NCBI GenBank assembly: GCA_964006375.1
Contig: OZ023264.1
Span: forward strand, 174,392,295 to 174,456,294
Origin: Tillus elongatus
Lineage: Eukaryota; Arthropoda; Insecta; Coleoptera; Cleridae
Direction of reading: 5' to 3'
DNA length: 64,000 bases
Shown here: positions 1 to 9,865 of the stretch, in pieces
How the letters are laid out: every line of letters begins with the position of its first letter
How positions within the stretch are numbered: position 1 is the stretch's first letter
Position numbers and translations under genes: made by a program
The notes under the pieces: generated by a model
What the model was told of the DNA's origin: nothing
Databases searched by the model: none
What the model saw: the letters and a program-made list of their open reading frames with translations, nothing else

Positions 1-216
1 AAATTCTGGGTTTCCTATAGAATTTTTTTTAATCTCAAAAATCGAAAAACTATGGCAAAAAAGTTTGATCCGTAAGTTTACGATATTAGAGGGAAACCAA
101 ATACAAAAATGTACGCTTCTATGTTACAAAAAAAAAATTTATAAACAATGTTTTGGTGCCAGATCATTTCTATGAAAATTCATTACCATAACGCACTTTC
201 TGCATCCAGACTTTTC
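1..216 (+). repeat. Helentron-like repeat, 3' part of a copy cut by the window edge
   Basis: The stretch ends in a decayed form of the family terminus: a subterminal motif related to AAAATTCACTA, the hairpin at 191-205 (ACGCA stem, TTTCTGCAT on the far side) and CCAGACTTTT. The body shares phrases with other copies, such as the aaaatcgaaaaac and Ttggtgccagatcattt segments. The 5' half lies outside the window. Confidence 0.6.
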
Positions 217-241
217 TTTTTCTGTTCTTTTCTTCCCTTTT

Positions 242-711
242 TAGTGAATTTTTGTAGAAAAATGCACTAATCGGGAGATCCCAACTGACTTTTGAAAGGT
301 TTATTCAAATGAGCGCGAACTAGGGCCCCTAGAACCCGTATCCGGGGTTAGTTTCAATTTTTATATGTCACACCGAAAATAATGGAATGATGATAAAATT
401 TGGCAGCTACCTTTCCTTTATTAATGTCTTTAATAAATTCGTAGCCAGAAAAATCAAAGCAGTTTTTTTTCGGAAAAATTTTGGGTTTTCTTTCGAAAAA
501 AAATTTTTATATCCGAAAATAAGAAAGCCATGGTAACCAAATTTGGTAAATAAATTAACGTTATAAAATGTAAACCATGTGAGAAAATTTAGGTTTTTAG
601 GTTAAAAGAAAATAGGTAATAAGCACATAACAAAATAATGTTTGGCGCCAGATCATTTTCATTTACATAAACATTTACTACCATCACGCACTTGCTGCTC
701 CCAGACTTTTT
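242..711 (+). repeat. Helentron-like repeat (HINE), short full-length copy
   Basis: This copy has both ends and almost no AT tract, so it shows the basic plan. It opens with TAGTGAATTTTT, which folds with an inverted partner about 15 bases on. The family body motifs follow (GAGCGCGAACTAGG, then CCCCTAGAACCC), then a residual TATATGTCACACCGA where other copies carry (AT)n. It closes with a weak CACTACCA-like motif, the hairpin at 686-700 and CCCAGACTTTTTTTT. I call it Helentron-like because subterminal inverted repeats plus a 3' hairpin and T-rich ends are the known marks of that group. No Rep/helicase is present. Confidence 0.65.
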
Positions 712-1547
712 TTTAAAACTAAATTTAAAGAACACTTAATTCAACTTAAACACGGCACTAATAATAAATTTTGTATTGATTCATTGCGGGGTAATAATCA
801 CCATATAGATAAAGAAAAACTCAAGCTAATCAAGAGTGTCAGGCAATCGCGACAGATAGAATTAGAAATTGAAATATTTTTCATAAATATAACAGGTTTA
901 GTTATATGTAGCTTGTTGCTGGAAATGGTACTTACATAATTTTAGTATTTTTTTAGAAAAAATTCTTACTAATCAGACGCGGTTTTATGCGGACAGGTAA
1001 CGTAATTTTCATTACAGGGCGTTTTGACTAACAAGTGGGGGTTTGTCTATATAACTTCGTATAGGACGCTATTTGCAATCTGCTTGTCAGCATATAAATA
1101 GGAAATCTAATTTTTATTGGTCTATTCACTCCCCTAATGAAGCTAATTTTGTAAACGAAACGATCGCGAGGTCTGAAAAATGTATTGTTGTGAGTTGGGT
1201 TCTTCAAATTGTACTAATCAGTGTTTATCACAGGTTCCTCTATTCACTTCGTAAATGCTACCTAAATACATAAAATACCAATTCTTTTTGTTAAAAAAAA
1301 ACCTGCTGGCAAAGCATTTTCGGTTTGCTGCTTATAAACTAAACGAATTAAAGGCGATTGTTTATTTTCATAACGCATACTTATTTGGCATCCTGTCTTC
1401 TATTACCACGTCAGGAGCGGTGATGGATGACGTCCGCAAAATAGTAACATTAATATTCGAAAGGGTAAATTTGGCCGCTATTTTGTTTACCAAAAATAAT
1501 AGTGTTAAAGTCGGGAAGTAATTATAATGGTATTATTCTGCTTACAG
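712..1547. other. Intron or upstream sequence, nothing recognised
   Basis: AT-rich sequence between the short Helentron-like copy and exon A. Small open frames occur at 1073-1521 but show no domain, no composition bias and no flanking splice signals. The last bases, TTATTCTGCTTACAG at 1533-1547, are the polypyrimidine tract and AG acceptor of the intron before exon A. Confidence 0.5.
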
Positions 1548-1699
1548 TGAAACCAAATAAAGTGAAGATAGTTACACCTAATAACCTGCTGTCAGTCCAC
1601 AAGATACAGAATTTCAAATGCGAAACATCCGGTTCCCACCCACCTGCCAAAATAACATGGCTGCTTGATGGAAAGCCCATTAGAGATGCTATTGTAACG
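1548..1699 (+). CDS. Exon A of a Sidestep-type Ig-superfamily receptor
   Basis: Internal coding exon. It follows a clean acceptor (CTTACAG, 1541-1547) and ends at a strong donor (GTAAGT, 1700-1705). The first two bases complete a split codon and the exon ends on a whole codon. The translation opens with VKPNKVKIV and carries a B-strand cysteine in FKCETSGSHPPAKITW, followed by LLDGKPIRDAIVT. The pattern C-x-TSGS-x-PPA-x-ITW is typical of the C2-type Ig domains of the Side family. Members are neuronal cell-surface proteins that bind Beat proteins in axon guidance. The partner cysteine lies in exon B. Nephrin-like Ig proteins are the alternative, but the exon B and C motifs fit Side better. Earlier exons, including any signal peptide, are outside the window. 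Confidence 0.85.
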
Positions 1700-1891
1700 G
1701 TAAGTTTTCTAGTATCAGGTTACGTAGTTTCAAAATCAATTCAGATTAAGAGCACCAGTTGAAATTACAGGTAGGATTTTTATACTTGTTACAATTTTAA
1801 TGAATTGTCGTAGAAAACATTTGTGAAATATTGTAACATAATGAAATAAACTATAGTAAAATACAGCGTTCTTCGTGTTCATACGGACATA

Positions 1892-1913
1892 CCGACTTGT
1901 ATAAACAAGTCGG
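1892..1913. repeat. Short perfect hairpin (9-bp stem)
   Basis: CCGACTTGT and ACAAGTCGG are exact inverse complements separated by four bases (ATAA). The hairpin lies at the left edge of the old repeat copy that begins near 1935. Its role is unknown; it may be that element's terminus. Confidence 0.4.
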
Positions 1914-1934
1914 CTTAATCAGGGTGACTTGGCC

Positions 1935-2140
1935 TTTACAGGGTGTTCCATTTAAAAAATCAACCATTACAACCACTACGCTTTTTAGGACCTGTATATT
2001 TTGGGCAACCTTGAAAAGATGTTGCTACGGCAACCCTACAATACTTGTGAAAATATTTTTATTTGTTGTTTTCCGTGCATAAGATATTTATGTGTCACCA
2101 TGAGTTTTATCAATACATGTAATGCCATAATTAAAATGCC
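1935..2140 (+). repeat. Unclassified old repeat, copy 1 (intact version)
   Basis: It begins near ACAGGGTGTTCCATTTAAAA and continues through the CAACCACTACG segment and a GGCAACC-rich part. A second copy starts at 2231 and is split by the LINE at 2275-4321, resuming after 4322. This copy therefore serves as the empty site for that LINE insertion. The family is not recognised; the CAGGGTGTTCC start resembles DNA-transposon ends elsewhere in the window. Confidence 0.5.
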
Positions 2141-2230
2141 GATATCTGCGTACCCATAAAATATGGCCATAGGATACATTATCACAAAGTTAATCTAGAG
2201 TTCGAAAGGATTCATAAAATGATATAATAT

Positions 2231-2274
2231 ACAGGCTGTTCCATTTAAAAAATCAATCATTGCAACCACTACGC
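2231..2274 (+). repeat. Old repeat, copy 2, left part (split by the LINE)
   Basis: It matches 1941-1986 closely (GTTCCATTTAAAAAATCAA, then CAACCACTACGC) and stops where the LINE begins. The last eight bases, CACTACGC at 2267-2274, recur at 4322-4329 on the far side, forming a target-site duplication. Confidence 0.55.
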
Positions 2275-2276
2275 GT

Positions 2277-4307
2277 TTGGGTAAAAATACGCTGGAGAAC
2301 AGGGAGGTGGCGCTGGGGGCCTTTCTAGTCATAGAGGGGGCCTTCAGCAACACCTCATTCGAATTTGTTCTGGCAGCTGTCATAGGAGACCTGCTGCAGG
2401 TGGATCGGTTTCATGCTCAGGGACAGGGCGGTGTTCACCTCACTCGCGGGAGGGTCGCGGCGGGGTGTTCGCAGGGGAGCGTTCTGTCTCCTTTGATCTG
2501 GTGCCTAGTCGTTGACGGCCCACTATCGAGGCTCTCAAGAGAGGGGTATGAGGTACAGGGCTATGCGGACAACATCGCCATCATAGTGCGAGGAAAGGTT
2601 TTAACGTCAGTGTGGGAGCGCATGCAGACAGCACTGAAAGTGGTGGAAAGGTGGACGGTTGGTCAAGGGCTCGAGGTGAGCCCCGAAAAAGCAACCGTCA
2701 TACCGTTTACGAGGAGGAGGAAGTGGAAGAGCCACAGAACTCTCACTCTATACCGTAGGAACATTCCAATGGCCAGGGTGGTAAAATATCTTGGGGTCAT
2801 ATTGGACTCTAAGCTAACTTGGAATGGTCACGTTAAAAAAATACTGCGTAAGGCAGTCATGACCTTAGCTGTCACTAGGCGGCTATATGTAAAAACGTGA
2901 GGACTAAGACCTAGTATGGCCCACTGGCTGTTAAGACCTAGTATGGCCCACTGGCTGTACACAAGGGTGGTCAGACCATCGTTAACATACGCGGCACTGG
3001 TCTGGTGGCCTAAGGTCACACAATCCAGTGCTAAACAAAAAGTGAGCAAGATCCAAAGGATGGCTTGCCTAGGCATCACAGGGGCCATGTCTTCAGCCCC
3101 AACAGCCGCTATGGAGGTGTTGCTGGATCTGACCCAATCCCAACCAACACCCCCTCCCCCCCTCCCCCTGCACTTTGCTATTATGGGGGAGGCTAGGCTA
3201 AGACTAGCCTGCAATGGTAGACTGAAGATCAACCCAGGCTTCAGGGCCCACAGCAAAACTCAGGAGATCGTGAAGGGGCCCATGCTTGAAATGAGGTCAC
3301 ACTTCGCGAGCCCGCAAATCAGCAGGGAAAACAGCTTTACAGTGGAAATCCCCGACCGCGAGGCATGGCGGGAGGAGACGTCGGGCATACCACGGGACGC
3401 GCTCGCCTGGTTCACGGACGGATCTGACGGGGAGCGTGGGACGGGGCAGGTGTTTATTCTGAAGGACCGAGGAAGTCATAGTATTTCCCTCGGAGCCCAT
3501 GCAACGATCATTCAGGCCGAAATGTACGCCATCCTGCACTGTGTGCGGAAGAACAAGAGGAGGGGCTACACCAACAAGCGGATCCTAATAGCCACAGACA
3601 GCCAGGCAGCCCCTAAGGCCCTAAGTAGCCCACTGGTAAATTCCTGGCTAGTGAGTGAGTGCCGAGACGAGACGAGCGACCTGGCTGGGCAGAATGAGGT
3701 CACCCTCATCTGGGTGCCGGGTCACTTGGGGGTCAGGGGCAATGAGGAGGCTGACAGTCTCGCGAGGAGAGGGTCAGCGGAGCCATTTATGGGACCAGAA
3801 CCGGCTCTGGGCGTGACAAAGAGCACTGCTAGGGTAGCGATCAGGTCCTGGGCCAGAGACCAACACAAGGTGTGCTGGGCAGGCTGTCCAGGGCTCAGAC
3901 ATGGGAAGTCAATAATTGACGAACCCAGTTCAAAGAGAGCTGTGGAGCTGCTGAATCTTAGCAGAGGACAGCTCAGAGATATAACAGGTCTCTTGATGGG
4001 ACACATGGCCGTCAAGAAACACCTGCATAAAATGGGGCGGTTCAAAGGCGACCTCGCAGGCAGACTCTGCAGCGAGGGAGAGGAATCAGCCCAGCACATC
4101 TTGTGCGAGTGTAATACTCTGGATCGAAAAGGACAACTGATCTACCGTCAGTCTAGCCCGGAGACAGAGCATTATAAAACCTCACCCTACCAATCGCTAT
4201 GCAGGCTGGTTCAAGGCACAGTGATTTTGGAATGGGTAGTGAAGAGAGGAACAATAGGCCAAAGGTTGCAGTGCTCTTGGGGCGGCAATGCCGCGGACAA
4301 GCCCTGA
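2277..4307 (+). pseudogene. LINE reverse transcriptase and RNase H, broken
   Basis: One frame runs from 2277 to 4307 and is interrupted by a TGA at 2898-2900. The part before the stop is RT: motif A reads FLVIEGAF where the family has an Asp in place of Val; motif B is CSQGSVLSPL; motif C reads GYADN rather than YADD. Two catalytic aspartates are therefore lost. A 27-bp direct duplication at 2905-2958 adds nine residues just after the stop, in the thumb region. The part after is RNase H with all four acidic positions present (FTDGS, QAEMYAI, ATDSQAA, GNEEADSLAR), at about 3410-3770. A C-terminal CSEGEESAQHILCEC cluster follows. The endonuclease and ORF1 are missing. The element could not have mobilised itself. 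Confidence 0.85.
2905..2958 (+). repeat. 27-bp tandem duplication inside the LINE
   Basis: Two adjacent 27-bp units (2905-2931 and 2932-2958), each containing CCTAGTATGGCCCACTGG, encode the repeated residues RPSMAHWL in frame. It is a local slippage or unequal-exchange event after insertion, or was inherited from the source copy. Confidence 0.8.
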
Positions 4308-4321
4308 GGGAGAGAAAAAAA

Positions 4322-4480
4322 CACTACGCTATCCAAGACTATCCTGCATTTTTTGTTGTAACGTGAAAATATGCATCTTAGGCAACCTTGCAACACGTGT
4401 TAAAATATTGTTTTGTCGTTTTTCGTTTGTGACATTATTCAGTGTTTCCATAATTTAAAGTAACCCTGTATAGAAATTCT
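4322..4480 (+). repeat. Old repeat, copy 2, right part
   Basis: It continues the repeat interrupted at 2274: GGCAACCTTG at 4381-4390 matches 2008-2017, and the TGAAAATATTTTT-type segment that follows matches 2049-2061. Its first eight bases are the LINE target-site duplication. Confidence 0.5.
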
Positions 4481-4599
4481 TTAAAAGAGGACAAATAAGA
4501 TATTAGAAGGTTCCTAAAATTGGAAGGTTTCTCCGAAAAATATCTTTCTCTCTAAACAATCTTGTATTTCTCAAAGTTAATCAGGTTGTTTTCTTCCGT

Positions 4600-4660
4600 G
4601 ATTTGTAATATGTTTATAAAAATTCGTTATCATAACGCACCTGCTGCGTCCATACTTTTT
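4600..4660 (+). repeat. Helentron-like 3' end fragment
   Basis: A motif related to AAAATTCACTACC, then the hairpin ACGCACCTGCTGCGT at 4635-4649, then CCATACTTTTT. The rest of the copy is not recognisable upstream. Confidence 0.5.
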
Positions 4661-4903
4661 CTTAATACTCTTGAAGTTCTGCCAGAAGTTCCCTTAAGCA
4701 GGATGAACAAAAGCTGTGAGAATGAAAAATAAAACTCAAAAGCTTTAACACCAACAACTGCCACATTTATTATATGTAATCCCATAAAACGATTCATCAT
4801 CGAGAAGCAATTCACAAAAACCATTCTGTTCCGCCATCTCAGTGAATTCCCAAATTATAAGTTCGATATTATATGAAAGCCGCATATATTTTATATTTTC
4901 CAG
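4661..4903. other. Intron sequence before exon B, nothing recognised
   Basis: There is no element or gene that I can identify. It ends in TATTTTATATTTTCCAG (4887-4903), a good polypyrimidine tract and acceptor for exon B. Confidence 0.5.
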
Positions 4904-5048
4904 GAAGAGGAGACGAGTTTGTTCACGAGCAGTATCCTGTCTGTGAACGTATTATCGGAGGACGACGGGAAGGATCTGGTGTGCAGAGCAGACAATCCTC
5001 GTTTTCCCGGGGGATTTGCCGAAGACAGGAGACAAATACATGTTGCAT
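4904..5048 (+). CDS. Exon B of the Sidestep-type Ig-superfamily receptor
   Basis: Acceptor TTTTCCAG precedes 4904 and donor GTAAGA starts at 5049. It enters in phase 0, matching exon A's end, and leaves one base of a split codon. The translation begins EEETSLFTSSILSV and continues NVLSEDDGKDLVCRADNP, then RFPGGFAEDRRQIHVA. EDDGK-x-L-x-CRA-x-NP is the F-strand signature of Side-family Ig domains; its cysteine pairs with the one in exon A, about 60 residues earlier. The single leftover T joins AT of exon C to give Tyr, so the junction reads HVAYPPKV, the standard start of the next domain. This phase match across a 52-kb intron is the best evidence that the three exons belong together. Confidence 0.88.
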
Positions 5049-5470
5049 GTAAGAATCTTTATTTTCTATCGTTTCCACTTGTTTATCGATACGTTTAACA
5101 CATATAAATCAGTTTCAATAAGTATTTGTTCCAGCATGATTCAACCTATTGTTTAGTAAATAGTCAGTAGATGTATTTCCATTTATTTAATGCTGACTAG
5201 GTTAAATTAGTTTTGTGGAAGTTCTAATTCAACTTTACTCAAGCAATGTAGTTAGCGACTTTTCAAAGCTTTCACGGTAATCAGTATTTGCTCTAATGCA
5301 AAACTCAGATTTTGTTATACAGAGATACAAACACGTTTGTTAGATGGAGGAAAAGAAGGTAAATAATAAACTGCCTTGGTTATATAAGTTGCTCCACAAG
5401 TTTCCTAATACTGATTAGTTGGTTCTTCCGCCAATAGTTGCAAAGCTAGGCAACAATAGCCAAAACCATA
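5049..5470. other. Start of the 52-kb intron, nothing recognised
   Basis: AT-rich sequence after the GTAAGA donor. No element, frame or RNA is recognised before the repeat copy at 5479. The whole intron runs 5049-57316. Confidence 0.5.
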
Positions 5471-5478
5471 AATAAAAA

Positions 5479-6500
5479 GTCTGGACGCAGCAAGTGCGTT
5501 ATGGTAGTGAATTTTCATAAAAATGTTTCTAATAGCAAATATGTGTGCTTTTTTTTAAAGTAAGCAGGCATAAAATTCGGTTACCAGTATAACCAATATA
5601 GTAGAGACAATGTGCCAGGTTTAATCAAAATAACTTTACTGTTTGAAAATGTACAAAAATTTCCGAAAGTAAACCTAAAGTGTTCCCGAAAAAAACTGGT
5701 TTCTTGGTCAACTTTATAGATAAATGGTAAATTGAGCTATTCAAATTTGTGGCATTTTATGAAAATTGGCTACCATAACGCACTTTCTGCGTCCTGAATT
5801 TCTTTTCTTACAAACATGCATTATATTTCGATGGAAAATGCAAAAATGCAATAACATATGGCGTATTCGATTAAAAAAAGAAAGTTTTAATCACCAACGA
5901 CTTATGGGCCAGCCTGTAATTTTGGAAATATTTTTTAAGCTGTAGCTCAAGACACCCTATAATTAATGTATACATTTTTTTCCTATCTTGTATAATAACG
6001 GATATATTGAGCTTTATTGATTTTTTACCAAAATTCGAAAAAAAATACATACCATTAAATGATAAACTCTATAGCCAAGACTGCTGCCAAAGCAACAGAA
6101 AAAGGGTCTATTTGAAATGAATTTTCTGGAAATACTTTAGCAAAATGAAGGACAGTGACGGTTGAAGCTAAGACTTCAGGCTTCTTTGCGACATTTTCTT
6201 TCCATAGATCGTATTAGTTGCAGGTCCTTTTACTAAATGTTGCCAAACTTTGACGTTTTAAATCGCGACTTTGACGTGTTGAGGAAAACCCCAATTTTTT
6301 TTAATTTAAATGCCCATAATTTTTCTGTCTTTTAATCTGCAGAGTTAAATTTTTGCACATAGTTCACCTATAATGACGTAAACGCGCATACCTAATGTGG
6401 TTGCCCTTACTGTGTTATTTCCGGAGATATGATTTTTTTATAAAGAAAAACAATACGCCGATTTTCCTGGCTAACGAACTCATCCAAGCGACTTGCACTT
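5479..6500 (-). repeat. Long Helentron-like copy, minus strand, 5' end lost
   Basis: Read on the minus strand this is the 3' two-thirds of a long copy. The terminus is at 5479 (hairpin 5485-5499), then an approximately 300-bp module, then a second hairpin in opposite orientation at 5778-5792. The body shared with 18240-19290 and 20735-21410 follows (ATTGCATTTTTGCATTTTC-like segment, GACTTATGGGCC, AAAATTTTCCGG-type stretches). It breaks off near 6500 at unrelated sequence. No coding capacity. Confidence 0.65.
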
Positions 6501-6890
6501 ACCCTAGGAGAGAGGCCTAGGGTTGAACACACTGAGACCTCACAGACGATCTCCGGCGAGATTTGGGGAGTAGGCAGATTGAGGCCACGTAATCGAGCTA
6601 CAACAACCCAACCCACCTTTGTCCACCGCTCTAAGGTGTAGGCAGATTGAGGCCTTAGAGTGTCCTTACATATTTCCTTTACACACCTTTGTCCACCACT
6701 CTAAGGAGTAGGCAGATTGAGGCCTTAGAGTGTCCTTACATATTTCCTTTGCCCACCTTTGTCCACCACTCTAAGGAGTAGGCAGATTGAGGCATTAGAG
6801 TATCCTTACCTATTTCCTTTACCTCTTGAAAATGGCTCCAAAACAGGAGCAGAAACGTCTAGTTTTCATAAATTATATAATAAATATAAC
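6501..6890. repeat. Relative of a foldback MITE, with amplified loop
   Basis: The segment ending GAAAATGGCTCCAAAACAGG at 6826-6845 and AAACGTCTAGTTTTCATAAA afterwards matches the right arm of the MITE at 29031-29259. The interior AGTAGGCAGATTGAGG recurs several times. The left arm is missing or unrecognisable. Confidence 0.6.
6614..6823. repeat. Tandem array, 3 copies of a 70-bp unit
   Basis: Three head-to-tail units start at 6614, 6684 and 6754, each opening CACCTTTGTCCACC and containing AGGCAGATTGAGGC. They differ by only a few bases. The unit corresponds to the loop region of the foldback MITE at 29031-29259, which has it once. Confidence 0.85.
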
Positions 6891-7460
6891 CTGAAATTAC
6901 CACCGAATGGGTGTCTATGATGTTAGACAAGGTCAGTCAGATATATCAGGGTTGCGCTGCTATTGCAAACAAATGCTCCAAATTAAACTTTAAACGAACA
7001 GGTTAGAAAAATATGTCACAATAAACAATCAGCGGGGTTGCCATTTCCCAAAACTGTCACTGAATTTCTTTTCTTACAAACATGCATTATATTTCGATGG
7101 AAAATGCAATCTAAATTTGAAGATATCAAAAGAATTAATAGTAATAAAGTAAAATGTAAATGAAAGTTAATCAATTTATTTAAAGGCAATCTAGAACAAC
7201 GTTTTATTATGTATAAATATTAAGCTTCCGATTCTTCAAAGTATTTTTTGACAACGGCAGTTAGCTATTTGTCATTGTCATTTGTTACTTTGCAAACTGA
7301 CAGTAGGGTAGAAGTCGAATTCGAGGTTATCTTCTTCTTCTTTTTTGTTTACAGACGGCATAAACAAATAATAAGACTCAGCTAATACCTCAGAACCTTG
7401 GAATAAGGTAGTTTTGTTTAATTTTGGTTTTTAGTGAATTTTCATTATTATTTACTCTTC
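6886..7460 (-). repeat. Repeat subfamily related to the Helentron-like family
   Basis: It matches 24430-25000 in inverted orientation over most of its length (for example CAATAAACAATCAGCGGGG, and GAATTCGAGGTTATCTTC). Its right edge reads TTTTTAGTGAATTTTCATTA, the family's subterminal motif. A short patch at 7064-7110 resembles the body of the long copies and looks like a nested fragment or conversion tract. Confidence 0.5.
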
Positions 7461-8430
7461 TTGCCGTATACGAAAAATTCTAGGTAAACGAAACTACACA
7501 ATATCATGCAGTAGTTTAAATTATACCAATAAACAGATGTTGTGTAAATTATTAAAATTTTAATTTCAAAATTTTCTATTGTTTATATTTATTTATTTCA
7601 CTTTCAAAAAGTATGGATATAGCAATAGTAAATAATTGTTGAAAAGGGTTTAAGTGGAGCATCTGCGTTATGGTAGCGAATTTTCTTTAAAACATTCCAA
7701 ATAATGATAAATCAACTTTCCATTAAACTAGAATCTTCAGTTTTGATACATACTAAAACCCATATAAAAGCAGCGTGGGTACTAAATTTAAAAAATAACG
7801 CAATGAGCTTCACAGGCAACGACAAATTCGTTTGAATAAACCATTTTTGTTACTTTGTTTGCAGAAACTGGTTCGATTGAGTTGACTAAAACGGATCATC
7901 CGAGCGACTAATAAGGAAAATACCTGCCTTATTTATAATTTGGCAGGTACATTCGTTTTGTGAATAAAAATTAAATTTTTGGTAAATTTGCAGATTAGCT
8001 TAGTGCAGTCATTTATAAAGAAAAATCAGAAACATGCTTAAATATCCCTCTCGATGCACAAATATTTTTTAATAAGTACTAAATGCTTTGTGAAATTGTA
8101 TTTGCTATCTTACTGCACTCATTCTCGAAAATCAAAGTGAAAAGTATATAGTGAAAATATGTATGATTGATATCAGTACTCGCTTTTTTACTAGTCATGT
8201 CTCGGAAGTGTTGTGTAATAATAATCATGATTTTCTTATGTAAGATGTAAATTTGTGTCTTTAATGATAGCCAATTATTCTATTATTTTGTTGCAACAAG
8301 GGCATTGCAATGATCATTATAAGGTTGATGCCATGGTTGTGTTATGAATCATAAACATAATCATTGCAGAGGCGTTATGACCTCTAAAAGTTGTTTAAAT
8401 TTAAAATAGGCTCTAATTAAAGGTAAATCA
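7461..8430. other. Intron with decayed repeat pieces
   Basis: A degraded hairpin-type end lies at about 7655-7690 (CTGCGTTATGGTAGCGAATT). The segment 7868-7975 (GACTAATAAGGA, later TTTATAATTTGGCAGGTAC) recurs at about 14362-14480. The pair probably marks two old copies of one unnamed repeat. No coding sequence is seen. Confidence 0.4.
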
Positions 8431-8742
8431 TACAGGGTGTTTTATAACTGAATGAATCTTTTAAATTTGATTACAAGGGGGTATGGTCCTTTTACATTGG
8501 TTTTTGGGATCACCACTTTTTTTTAGCGGCCACGAATAAAACTAGCATATTTTAATAGTACCTCATACAACATATGTAACAGTGGTGAACAGATATTTCA
8601 AAAGTGCATCGGAGCCGAGATATACAGGGTGATTCATTAGGTGAGCGACATTCATATCTCAGTAACTATGGCAAATAGGGCTTCGGGGAAAAACTGTTCG
8701 AAAGGTTTTTTCAAGTACAATTCAGACGATATTTTTTTATTT

Positions 8743-8860
8743 TACTGAATTTTTGTAGAAAAATTAACTAATGGAGAGATCTTGACTTTTGAATTTTGAA
8801 AAATTATGCAAATGAGCGCGAACTAGGACCCCTAGAACCCATATATGGGGTCAGTTTCAA

Positions 8861-8937
<77 letters not shown>

Positions 8938-9766
8938 GGTTTGATTGAAATGATTGACGTTTAATGTCAGTTTGGTCTTGTACAAAATTGATAATTTTGG
9001 AAACAATATGGTATGTGGAGATTGAGTTATAGTTGCGATGGTGTATTAAAGTGGTTCAGATCTATGATAAATAAAGGCAATGGGTGAAGCATTAGGTGGA
9101 AGAAATGAAAGTGAAGAGAATTATTTTTTCCTGGCTTGTCAAAATCTGAAGTTTGCCGAATTTGGTATATAATTGTCACATTCCTTTAGATGTAACTTTT
9201 AAAATTATCCAAATGTACACCACAAGTCCTAGACTTATTGTATTGGCATGCTGTATGATTTTTACCAATAAATAAATAATAATATATCACACCGATAACT
9301 CAAAAACTAATGGGCCGATTTTGATAAAATTTGGCACGTACCTTTCTTTTGTAAATGGCTTTGACAGGTTCGTTAGTCAGAAAAATCGAACGAGGTTTTC
9401 CAGGAAAATTTTGAGTTTTCATTCGAAAAAAAAATTATCTCAAAAAGTAATAAGACGATTTTGACAAAATTTGGCGTGTACCTTCCTTTTGTAAATGGTT
9501 TGAACAAGTGCGTTAATCAAGAAAATAGAATAGAGTTTTCCGAGAAAATTTTGAGTTTTCATTCGAAAAAAATTTTTATCTCAAAAATTAAAAAAGATAT
9601 AATAACCAAATTTGGTAGGTAGGTTTATGATATAAAAATTAAACGACACACCGAAACTTAGATTTTTATGTTACAATAAAAAAAAAAGTTATGATAAAAT
9701 ATTTTGTGCTAGATCATTTCTATGAAAATTCACTACCAAAGAGCACGTGCTGCGTCCAGGCTTTTT
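8743..9766 (+). repeat. Helentron-like copy inserted in a palindrome arm
   Basis: It starts TACTGAATTTTTG, has the paired motif, the GAGCGCGAACTAGG block, a CATA/AT tract, the body beginning CACCGATAACTC, and ends CACTACCA, a GC-rich hairpin near 9742-9755 and CCAGGCTTTTTT. The opposite, uninterrupted arm at 11181-11217 shows the site before insertion, so both ends are defined to within a few T residues and no long target duplication is visible. A segment at 8936-9286 inside the AT tract is not family sequence and may be a later insertion. Confidence 0.75.
8860..8935. repeat. (CATA)n then (AT)n microsatellite
   Basis: About seven CATA units run into about 45 bases of AT. It occupies the fixed microsatellite position of the surrounding Helentron-like copy. 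Confidence 0.95.
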
Positions 9767-9865
9767 TATTCTTGCCACCAGATGGCGCTTTTTTGGATGA
9801 AACTTTCTGAAAGCTATTATCTCAAAATTTTTCTATTACAATGTTATCCTTTTTAACTTTCTCTG

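Larger units (their letters stand above)
2275..4321 (+). mobile_element. 5'-truncated LOA-like non-LTR retrotransposon
   Basis: A LINE that starts inside the reverse-transcriptase domain and ends in a short A-run (4314-4321). It is flanked by an 8-bp duplication CACTACGC (2267-2274 and 4322-4329) and sits inside an older repeat. It lies in the intron between exons A and B, in the same direction as the gene. It has much higher GC than its surroundings and is relatively young by its well-kept frame. Together, the RT wording (GSVLSPLIWCLVVDG), the RNase H domain and the final Cys/His cluster suggest the LOA clade; the related I clade is the main alternative. Confidence 0.85.

Noticed and set aside
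6614..6823. CRISPR-like array
   Set aside because: The 70-bp units are directly adjacent, without unique spacers, and derive from a MITE loop; the genome is eukaryotic.
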